This document shows, piece by piece, positions 14,001-26,000 of a stretch of DNA of 64,000 bases (the first letter of the stretch is position 1; every line of letters starts with the position of its first letter). The DNA is from Cotesia glomerata (taxonomy: Eukaryota; Arthropoda; Insecta; Hymenoptera; Braconidae): the NCBI RefSeq assembly GCF_020080835.1, contig NC_058159.1, positions 27,562,474-27,626,473 of the forward strand, in the 5' to 3' direction. A model generated the notes under the pieces. The model was not told where the DNA came from and made no database searches. It saw only the letters and a list, made by a program, of their open reading frames with translations. A program made the position numbers and the translations under genes.

Positions 14001-17000
14001 ATCAAGTGACTGCAGCTCTTCATTAGTGGGTGACTTGGCTTCTGAAGCGTTTAATATGACAAGAAGTGTCTCTCACATATGTAACAAAAACTCCAATTGC
14101 TTCTGTTACATATGTGGAGAATTTGAAGTAACGAAAAGTCGTAGATCTTTTTCAAACAAATTGAAAAATGTCTACGAAACCTGCTTCGGTATCCAGATTA
14201 CGAACTGGGAAGCAACTTGGGTACCACATTCACTTTGCAATCGGTGTCACACGATGCTTACTCGTTGGGAGCAGACGAAAAGTAAACAGTGCTTGAAATT
14301 TTCAAAACCTGTGATTTGGTCTGCACCAACGAGTCAAAACTGCTATTTTTGCACGACGGAAGTTTCAGGTTTTCTTCGACAACCAAACATAAAATTCAAT
14401 ATGCCAACGTAACATCAGTTGTGCCAGCAGAAAAAGTTTTGAATGTCGAAGAACCTGCAGCTCCTGAACCAGTGAATGAACATGAAGAGATGGAAGTTGA
14501 AGATAACTTTGAAGAAATCGATCCTGAACCCGAAGAGATCCATTCTGAGGATGAAGAATACATCCCGAGTGGTGTTCCTAGAAGTAAAGACCCTGAAGTC
14601 TTCGATCAACTTGAATTGAATGACCTTGTACGAGACTTAGGACTATCTAAGGTAAAAGCTGAACATTTAGCCTCAGCTTTAAGGAAAAAAATTTATTAGC
14701 TAAAAATACAACAGCTTATTTTTATCGTGATAGGGAAGGAGAGTTCCGGAAGTATTCTACAAAGCACAGCGAAAATTCATTTGTGTACTGTTCAGATGTA
14801 AAAGGACTGATCGATGAGTTGAAGCCAAACACTTACAAAGACGAAGAATGGAGGCTTTTATTGACTCCTCTAGGCGAAGTCTTAAAGCTGTGCTTCTTCA
14901 TAATGGAAACTTATTTGCACCGATTCGCGTAGCTCATTCGACTAAACTAAAAGAGACTTATGACAATTTACAGGTTGTATTAGATAAAATAAACTATTCA
15001 GAACATCAATGGAAGGTTTGTGGTGATCTGAAAATTGCAACAATATTGCTAGGCCAACAATCAGGGTTCACAAAGTACCCCTGCTTCTTATGTTTGTGGG
15101 ATAGCCGAGACCGAAAGAATCATTACATTCAAAAGAATGGCCAACAAGAACAAATTTGAATCCTGGTTCTCACAATGTTACGCGACAATCTCTAATTGAT
15201 CCTTCCAAGTACTTGCTGCCCCCACTTCATATCAAGCTTGGCCTTATGAAGCAATTTGTCAAAAGCTCTGGATAAAGATGGAAACTGTTTTAAGTACTTG
15301 GGCGAAAAATTTCCAGCTATAAGTGACGCTAAATTAAAAGAAGGAATTTTTGATGGACCCCAAATTCGGACTCTATTCCAGGATGCTAATCTTGAATATG
15401 AGATGAACGAGATTGAGAGAGCAGCTTGGGGAAGTTTTAAGGAAGTATCACAGCAATTTTTAGGGAATACGAAAAGTGATAACTACGCAACTTTAGTTGA
15501 CGAGTTGTTATACAACTATAATACTTTAGGTTGCTTAATGAATACAAAATTGCACTATTTACATTCTCATCTTTCACACTTTCCTGAAAATCTTGGTGAT
15601 TTTAGTGAAGAGCAAGGTGAGAGATTCCATCAAGACATTAGTGTGATGGAAAAACGATATCAAGGAACGTGGGATGTAAATATGATGGCAGATCATTGTT
15701 GGACTCTGAAGAGAGATTTACCCGAAGAAGAGAGGAAACGAAAGAGAAACCCTTTATGCAGGACGTTTGAAGATAAAAGGGTGAGATATAAGCGGAGAAC
15801 GAATTAAAATTCAAATCCAAAGGGTTTTGATGATATTTTCCGAAAAATTTAATTTTTTTTAAGTCTTAAGTCGAAATACTTTTTATGCACCACAGATCGA
15901 ATGATATGATTTTTTTATTTATTTTGAATAATAACTCGATTTTTATTATATTACATTTGATTTTTACAATTTTCGGGGTTTTTGCACATTTGTTTGATGT
16001 TTTCGAGACGTCTGAGTTATAAAAGTTGGAGATTTATATGTCGTCGATAAACCTACATGAAAATCATCATATATTTAGCTCAATACATTTTTTTATCACA
16101 ATATTGGGAATTTTTGTTTTTTTTCGCAATTTTCATGGGTTTTCGGGATTTACTTAGACTTTTGATGGATGCTGGTCTGAGTACACTTCAGATAAGTATA
16201 AAGCAGATCGAAATACATGAAAATCATGCATGGTTAGAATCTAAAAAAAGTTTCAATAACCAAAACCCCCAATTTTCCCGTTTTTTTTCGATTAATTACA
16301 GTTTTCTCAAAATCCTATGGTGTAGGGGCCAAACGGACCTCAAATTCGGGTTCAGCGGGTCAAATTACATGGGAATATATGTGGCGCGTCCCAAGTACAG
16401 ACAACTTTTTTTTGTGTGCCGGTGTAATTACAGATTTTATAAGAATTACATTGTAGAATGTAGACCTAATATTTATATTGAAAGCTCTAAAAATTAACAT
16501 TCAAAGTTTGAATTTAGAAAAATGTTATTTCGAACTGTAATTTTTCTAGTTTTTAATACGACGGGACACTTATTACTATTTATAATATACACTGATAGAA
16601 GGATTTATTTGTATTATAAAATATTTGTTAATAGTTAACAAATAATTTATTAAAGACCACTTTTTAAACAAATATTTCTTAGTATTTAAAATGATTTGTT
16701 TGTATTTAATAAATCTGATATTCATTCATTAAATATTGATAAATCTTTTTAAATACTAAAAAATTTTTGTTAAGGACTAAAAAGTGGCCTGTAATAAATG
16801 ATTTGTTAAATATTAAAAAATATTTTTAACTCTAAACAAATCCTTCTATCAGTGTATAATTTTTCGAGTTTTTTTTTTTCGTGTGAATTTATTTTTGCAT
16901 GGTGAATAATTAAAGCGATAAACTTGAATGCGGTAAAAAATTAAATATCCTATTAATGAATGTCAACAAATTGTTTGTTATATCAAAACGAGTTTTCATT

Positions 17001-20000
17001 GTTACTTTTAATACAACCAGTAAAATTTGCATATTGACGGTATAAAAAAGTAACCTTTTATGAGGAAAGTTCAAAATTCAATGCTGCTATAAAACTAAAA
17101 CTGATTTATTTTAAAAATCATAAAAAATAAACTTTTGGGTATAATAGAAGTACCTATTGCACAATGGAAAGTATTTGAAATATTATTTCAATTAAAACTT
17201 TGGCTATAAATTTTAGTAAAAAAAAAAAAAATTCTATTTCTAGAGTTGCTTTTATTCTATTTCTACATTAGCTATTGTCTTGTGATTAATTTTCACAATT
17301 GTATAATCTATTAAATTTGTATATAAATTAGGTGCGCTATTTTATCTTGTAAAATTTTTTAAAGATTTATTTGCTGGATATTAATATCGCTTCACTGCTT
17401 GTCGATAAATTTTGCACAACAAAAAAAGCGGTACAGAAATTGAATAAAATAAGTGCAAATTCACGATTTTTTTCCCCGATTTAATTGAAATCTCTCATAA
17501 ATTATTCAAAATAATATATTATTGCGTTACATGAGCAAAAAGCTGAAATATATATGATGGATAGCTTTGGTAAAAAAAACTTCATGAATAAAATGGTTCT
17601 TTTGAGCTCCATGACTAGGTATATCCTTATAACACCAGTCTTTTCCCTCAATAAATTAAGTAATATTAATGTTCAAGAACAATAAAAGCTATAACATGAA
17701 AAATAGTGATAAAACATCACAAAAAATAAGACTTACAACTTACAAATTTAAATAACTTGTGAACAAAATAAATTTGTTCTAAAAAATTCTTTTTAAAAAA
17801 TTGGTTTTTTAATTTTTTTAAATTTCTACATGTCAATTTTTTTTCTAATTTTTTTTTGCCATAATTTATTTTTTAAAAAAATTATTAAAATTTACTAATA
17901 TCTGCTAGATTAATTTTCATAAAAAAATTAAATTAAAATTAATTTAATAAATATTTTATTATTTTAATAATTTTGTAACAAATAAATAATGGCAAAAAAA
18001 TTGACATCTAGAAATTTAAAAAATAAAAAATGGAATTTTTTAAAAAGAATTTTTTTGGCACAAATTTGTTAAAAAAAAAAAAAAAATTAAAAAATTAAAA
18101 AAAAATAATAATATAAAAATAATAAAAAAAAAAAATAATAATATAAAAATAATAAAAAAAAAATAAAAAAATAAACAAAGAAATTTTAAGAAAGAAAAAA
18201 AAATTGAATAGTCATATTTTCTGTGATTCAAAATATAATTAAATATAATAATAAAAAAATAAATAAAATTAATTAAATATAATTTTTTTTTTAAGAAAAA
18301 AAATAGATTCTCACCTACGCATCTGAGGTAAAACCAACTGAGAAGTAGATTTGCAGGACTCGACGCAGTTCCGTCGCAGCTTGCGAACACGTTCTCGGAG
18401 CTCAGGACCGTCCCGAGGCTGTCCGATGTTAATCAGCAGATCTCGAAACTGAGCCACCTGGCAGTTAATGTCATGTATTTGCTGTAACACATCAAGTGCA
18501 CACTCAATTGTTGAGGAGCAAGGACATCTGTATGCATTCAGGCTCATCGAATGCTAATTGGGTGATATATATCTGGGAGGATTAATAGCCTGGGTCTATT
18601 GCCGAGTAAAGGGTGGTATCTACCTACTCTTACACATCCTCTGCTCCACTGCGCTATACAACGTTACCTCCAGCGGCAAGCTATTCAAGGAAAATTCGTG
18701 TTAATTGGATTTTCGTTAAGCCTCAGCTGTGCTACCCAATAAAAAATCCCTTTTCAATTATTCAATGTTTTATCAATCCGTATTAACGGAATAACTTAAT
18801 CGATTTTCAATTTTTGTATTATGAAATTTCAGTAATTATGCCCTGCTGAAGCTCAGGTATTATTTAGTATAATTTAGTATCACAAAATCAGCTCACTCAG
18901 ATCAAAAATTAACTGTAAAATTTTCAAAAATTTTTTTAAACATTAGAAACTAATTTGTGGTACAATTCATTTAATTTAAAATCTTAATTTTTTTATGATT
19001 GAAAATTCATTAAAATTCTTGAATATTAATGATTATAATTTTGTAATCTATATTATTAAGAGAATAAGCAAAATTTTGTGGCCAGTATATTTATATGATA
19101 AAATGGGTTTTTATGGTTAAATTTGGTAGCATTAGAAAGATCTTGGCCTGGAGTTGTGCCTTTTCAAGGTTTCATATCATTATCACCAATAGTCAATTTA
19201 TAATGATAAGTATTTAGGCTGCATTCGAAAATGCTCTATCTCTAGATACATAATTAAGAAATGACTTTGTGTCTTGAGAACTATTGACATTTTTAAAGAT
19301 ATAAGCTCATCCCGATGTTACACTCATCGAGACCTTTCATTTGAGTACCCACATCAATTTTTCATATATTTATATGTATTACATATATGTATACATAAAA
19401 AATATGTCAAAATGCTTGTGGGTACTCAAATGAAAGCTCTTGACGAGTGTAAAATCAAGATGAGCTTATATCTTTAAAAATGTCAATAGTTAAAAAAGTA
19501 CAGTGCAATTTAACATAATTAAGAACCGACCTTGTATCTTGAGAACTACTGACATTTTTAGAGATATAAGCTCATCCCGATGTTACACTTATCGAAACCT
19601 TTCATTTGAGTACCCACATCAATTTTTCATATATTTTATATATTTATATATATATGAATATATGAAAAATATATCAAAATGCATTTGGGTACTCAAATAA
19701 AAGCTCTTGATGAGTGTACCATCGGGATGAGCTTATATCTTTAAAAACGTCAATAGTTAAGAAAGTACAGTGCAATTTGACATAATTAAGAACCAACCTT
19801 GTATCTTGAGAACTAGTGACATTTTTAGAGATATAAGCTCATCCCGATGTTACATTCATTGAGACCTTTCATTTGAGTACCCATATCAATTTTTCATATA
19901 TTTCATATATTTATATATATGAATATATGAAAAATATATCAAAATGCATGTGGGTACTCAAATGAAAGCTCTTGATGAGTGTAACATCGAGATGAGCTTA

Positions 20001-23000
20001 TATTTTTAAAAATGCTAATAGTTAAGAAATTACAGTGCAATTTAACATAATTAAAAACCGACCTTGTATCTTGAGAACTATTGACATTTTTAAAGATATA
20101 AGTTCATCCCGATGTTACTCTTATCGAGACCTTTCATTTGAGTACCCACATCAATTTTTCATATATCTTATTTATTTATATATATTATATATATGTATAT
20201 ATGAAAAATATATCAAAAATGCATGTGGGTACTCAAATGAAAGCTCTTGGTGAGTGTAACATCGGGATGAGCTTATATCTTTAAAAATGTCTATATCTTT
20301 AAAATAGATAAAAAAATACAGTGCAATTTGACAAAAGTGATTATTTAACAAAGCAAAATTTTATTTATTTATAGTTCATAAGTCACGGCAGTCACAAAGT
20401 GACTGCAAGGTTGCTAGTTCTTATAAAAAAAATAGTTAATAAAAACAAAACATTATTTTAACAAGAAATAATTTTTTTTCTGAATCATCTGATTTTGTCA
20501 CAGCACATTAATAATTCCTATTATATGGTTTCAGCTTTTTGTCGAGCCTTCCCTCTTATAAATACCGACGAAATATCCTCGTAAGAGAGACACACGAAAA
20601 ACTATAATTAATTACTAAATTACTGTCAAATTTAACGGGATTAATTACCAGTGTGATTAATTTATCATCATGTAATTTGCTGGTGGATGGTGTCGGGGAT
20701 TGCGTCATTATCTATGCTGAATGTGTGCCCTACTCCGGTGACGGGTAACAGATTGGACAAAATCCACATCAGCAGCATATCTTTTCCGCATCCTCAGGAC
20801 CAACAGTCATCCCATTATTGGCTAGCGAGTTGCTGCTGATGGGATGTTGTAAGCTATTACCTTTCAGATGTATTAACAATCAGACGCCTAATCGGATTTA
20901 ACTTGATGACAATTACAGCCACAATTACAGTAATGTGTGGCGAGTGTGTTTGAATCAGGGGCTGAGATTTCAGCGGCGATGTTTGTTATGCTCTCAGTAT
21001 AGACTGTTAATACTCCAGCAATTAATACCGATGGCTTCATTTGTCCAAGTTAAATCCAACAAATCACACGGTACTTTCATACCACACGTGATGATGTCAC
21101 TTGATATCTTCCTATTGACATCCGAGAAACTTAAAGGTCAGAGATACTTTTTTTTTTTTTATTACTTTTGTTTCTTCTTTTCTTCTTCTACTCTTTCCTT
21201 TTTTTTTTAATAATAAATCCAAGCGTTACACAGACACTCAAACATCACGTCAGAAGAGTAAGTAATTAAGACACTCGTCGAAACGGTTCTTAGATTTATA
21301 AACTTTTTAATTAGACATGACAGGTGTTAGCTAGTGAAGTTATTCTGCAAGATAACTCTGTTAAAATAAATTATTATCTCACTTATTGAACTTAATTCTG
21401 TTAGCAAGTTTATCAAATCAATTAATTAACCGTCGAAGGATTTATATGTTATTGAATTAATTTTAATTAATTTAATTAAATTAGTTAGCCAAGTTAGTGC
21501 CTCCGATTCGGCAAGTGTTAACTGTTGACTCAATAACGGGACGATTATCCACGCCGCGGGAATTCGCACGACTAAACGCGAGAAGCCCGCGCGAAAGAAT
21601 AGTAATAGTTATATAGGGTCGAGCTTTTCGAACGCGCATGTCTGACGCGTGCAACGCCTTACTACTGTACACTTTAGTCTATTCTCCGTTTTGTTCCTCT
21701 CGTTCTAGCTCTTATTCTTGTTCATTTTGTAAAATTTTACGTATCAACAAAAGCAAACAGAACGTAGCGTAAGGAGCGCAAAAAGACGCAGTTAGAATTC
21801 GAGGAAAAAAAATCTTAAATGAAGGAAAAAACAAGTTCGGCGAGAAAAGCCACTTTTACGACTCGGGGTAAACTTAACCAGGTGGAATGAAAAGAAAAGA
21901 AAAGAGTTTTTGTTGCTTGAGCTAGAAACACTTGGTTGCAACCCTATTCTCACTTCCATTATGTGCCTTTTGATTTTTTTACCTCTGTGTATACCATCTA
22001 CATTTATACAATCATACATGTGGGTAAATGTATGGATAAACATATTATTTACAGAGCTATGTTATTTCTTCATTGTTGTAAAAATCAACGTTTGCATTCT
22101 CCAGGAACATAATCAACTATTTACACGGAAAAAAGTAAACTGTAAAATTCACGGATTCCGGTTTATTTTTATAGTTTCAAACACTACAGCGGATATTGGG
22201 GTGGCACAAATTTAAATATTACAAAACTTAATGTAGAAAGTGTAAAAGCGTAAAATTTATAATTTAATATTGGAAATTTGATTAGTAGCTGTCACTATAG
22301 TTAATAACGACTCTCTCATCTTCAAAAATTACAGTTTCAAACAGTAAAAATTGCCGTTTCAATATATAGTCTATACTAAGAGGAGAAGGGGAAGGTTTCA
22401 TACTCGGAGAATTTAACATTTGAAATAGTAAAAATTCTACTCTTAAAATATAAATTTTACCAATCCAAGCAAATCAATAATTATAGTTTGATTTTTAGCG
22501 TTGCGTTTAAAATTTACCATTTGTACTTTGTAAATATTGACGTTTCTTTTATAGAAAATTTAGTAACTGTAGTTTATATTTTTTACATATCATGTGATCA
22601 TTTTTTGGGTACGAAATGATAAATATCAAAGTCAAAATTCTTAATTATTATACTTTAACATTTTCGACTTTCATACAGCGAATATTACTGTTTGAAATAG
22701 TATTTTCTTCCATGTAAATAATAAATTGTAGCATTTAAATGATAAATATTATAAAGTGATTGTTTAAATCACGATTTTAATGTTTGAAATGGTAATTTTT
22801 TGATTATTACTTATTATAAATGATAGTCGGATTCCGGTTCATTTTTATAGTTTCAAACAGTACAGCGGACATCAGGGTGGCAAAAATGTAAATATTACAA
22901 AACTTAATGTAGAAAGTGTAAAAGCCACAATTTGTAATTTAATATCGAAAATGTGATTAGTAGCTATCACTATATTGAATAAGGACTCTCTTATCTTAAA

Positions 23001-26000
23001 AAATTACAGTTTCAAACAGTAAAAATTGCCGTTTCAATATATAATCTTTATTATGAGGAGAAGGGGAAGGTCTTACACTCGGAGAATTTACCATTTGAAA
23101 CAGTAAAAATTCTACTCTTAAAATATAAATTTTACCAGTCCAAGCAAATCAATAATTATAGTTTGATTTTTAGCGTTGCGTTTAAAATTTACCATTTGTA
23201 CTTTGAAAATATTGACGTTTCTTTTATAGAAAATTTAGTAACTGTAGTTTATATTTTTTACATATCATGCGATCATTTTTTGGGTACGAAATGATAAATA
23301 TCAAAGTCAAAATTCTTAATTATTATACTTTAACATTTTCGACTTTCATACAGCGAATATTACTGTTTGAAATAGTATTTTCTTCCATGTAAATAATAAA
23401 TTGTAGCATTTAAATGATAATTATTATAAAGTGATTGTTAAAATTACGATTTTACTGTTTGAAATGGTAAATTTTTCCAGTTGATTATTACTTTTTGTAA
23501 ATCGACTATTATTTATTACAGTTTACTTTTTTTCGTGTACCTTTTATATTTATACTTCTTTCATTTTTTTTTTTAAATTTTTATTATTATTATTAATCAT
23601 TGTTATCCACGGTTAAATTTGTCCGTAAATTGGCGCTCTGCCGCTTGTTATTTTATCTCGATAAAATTACCAACCAACTATGAATGGTTGGCTCTATAAA
23701 AAACTAATTTAGCATGCAAACAAAAATATGAATTGATAAAATAATATAATATATAAAAAAAAAGGTAGCATACTTTCTATTCGGGAAACTTTTTTTCCAA
23801 AAGGCCTCAAGGTTGCGACGACGGTAAGCCTGGATTTGTGTGTGAATGTGGTTAAGTCATTTATTTAGCCAACAGTCTGATTTATTTCATCTGGAATTTT
23901 TCGCCAGCACTCATTTGTCCAACCAAGAGAGCGACTAGAGCAATCCGTGCGTACTTGAAATGAATAAATGTTTTTTTCTCTCGTACTCGGCACCGTCTCT
24001 CTAAAAGTTTTTCGCTATTTTATTATTTATATATCCTTTGAATTTTGTTTTTTTTTTATTTTAAATTTTCTCTTTTTTGTTGGAGAAAATTGCTGCTTGC
24101 TCGATTTTTCGAGATACCATTCGAGTGTCATTGTTTCGCTGGCTGAGAGTAAGTCCACTTCTCTTTGCTCTATTCTCTTTGTTTAATTTCAACTGCTAAT
24201 ATATATCTTGATCCATTATATACATTTAAATCTTTAGAGTTGGTATTTACAATGAATATGAAATTGAATTGATTCAGTCGTTGACTCGTTAATAATTATC
24301 ATTATCTCTAAAGATTTATCTCTTGAAGGTATTTTAGTAATTAATTTTTCCATAAAAATTGGCTCCATAAAAATGTATTGTTTTATTAAATAATGAAATA
24401 GAGCAAGGTCAGGTTGCATAATGACATTTGAAAATAACTATTTAAACAGCATTTCGTTATGTAATTAATTAATCGAATCGACTGGACCGAGATAGAGGGG
24501 AAGAGAATGAACATCAGAGTCCCATCGGCATTCAATTAACTCGTAAACTTTCAGTAGAATATCCAGAGTAATTGCGCATCGTTGCGGGACGCCTGTCGAT
24601 GCCTGCATCACCAATGGATGGATAAAAGTTGAGGGTTGAGGGAGTGGAGACACAAAACACACTGCAGACTGTAGAATGTAGACTGTAGACACTAACGAGC
24701 CACGTCAACCAACTGTGTTTCCGTAGCGGGTTCCCGATAATATCCATTTGCACTGCTACACTAGACCCACCTGGCTAATCGAATTTTGTCATCTGAAAAA
24801 CTTTTAATTATTATTTTGCTTAACTAATATTAAATAAAACTTTTTTACAAACTTTCTTTTTAGCTCCGGTCAAGTTAAAAAGAGCTCCCTTCAAGTGTAT
24901 ATATATATATATGTAAATTCACTCAATCTTTTCTATTTTCGACAAAAAAATTGCTAAAGGCAAATTAACAAACTTCCGGAAATTCATTCAATCAGTTCTT
25001 GTTTTGAGGATATTTAATATTTGATGTTTATTTAATTTTTATATAACGTTTTGCCACTTTAGCAGCTTCCTCAGGTACTCAATTACAAACATCAACTATT
25101 AAATTTATGTATAACTAACAACCTTGCAATCCCTATGTGACTACCGTGACTTGTGAACTATAAATAAATAAAATTTTGCTTTATTAAGTAATGACTTTTG
25201 TTAAATTGCACTGTACTTTTTTAACTATTGATATTTTTAAGATATAAGCTCATCTTGATGTTACACTCATCAAGAGCTTTCATTTGAGTACCCACATGCA
25301 TTTTTGGTATATTTTTCATATATACATATATATAATATATATAAATATATAAAATATGTGAAAAATTGATGTGGGTACTCAAACGAAAGGCCTTGATGAG
25401 TGTAACATCGGAATGAGCTTATATCTTTAAAAATGTCAATTGTGCACAAGATACAAGGTCATTTCTTAATTATTGATATTTTTAAAGATGTAAGCTCATC
25501 CTGATGTTATACTCGTCAAGAGCTTTCATTGAAGTACCCACATCAATTTTTTATATATTTGTATATATTACATATATGTATTTATGAAAAATATATCAAA
25601 ATGCGTGTAGGTACTCAAATGAAAGGTCTTGATGAGTGTAACATCGAGATGAGCTAATATCTTTAAAAATGTCAATCATGCACAAGATACAAGGTCATTT
25701 CGTAATTATTGATATTTTAAAAGATCTAAGTTCATCCTGATATTACACTCATCAAGAGCTTTCATTTTAGTACCCACATGCATTTTGATATATTTTTCAA
25801 AAATACATATATATAATATACATAAATATATGAAAAATTGATGTGGGTACTCAAATGAAAGGTCTCGATAAGTGTAACATCGGGATGAGCTTATATCTTT
25901 AAAAATGTCAATAGTTCTCAAGATACAAGGTCATTTCTTAATTATAGATATTTATAAAGATATAAGCTCATACTGATGTTACACTCATCAAGAGCTTTCA

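Larger units (their letters stand above)
12194..16425. mobile_element. 4.2-kb head-to-head palindromic DNA transposon
   Basis: The ends ACACCGGCACACAAAAAAA and complement start inverted arms that extend through about 600 bp of near-identical noncoding sequence into coding sequence. The left arm (12194-13815) is an inverted, decayed copy of 14510-16425. Only 13816-14509 is unpaired and holds the N-terminal part of a transposase-like protein. The structure looks like two elements joined head to head, both keeping the 3' end. No clean target duplication could be identified. Confidence 0.65.

Noticed and set aside
12194..16425. Polydnavirus or other viral origin for the palindromic element
   Set aside because: No capsid, polymerase or viral-circle motif was seen; TIRs and a transposase-like core explain it better.
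18040..18390. Minus-strand 116-codon hydrophobic frame
   Set aside because: Mostly Phe/Leu/Ile from poly-A/T DNA; only its first part overlaps the real R7BP exon in another frame.
19380..20230. CRISPR-like repeat-spacer pattern
   Set aside because: Units are long (about 265 bp), internally palindromic and contiguous, bounded by Helitron ends; eukaryotic context.
19274..20253. Repeated short frames beginning MRTIDIFKD/MQFNIIKN in Helitron units (also 25706-25921)
   Set aside because: They follow the hairpin satellite unit and end in the AT core. There is no start context, length or homology suggesting a protein.
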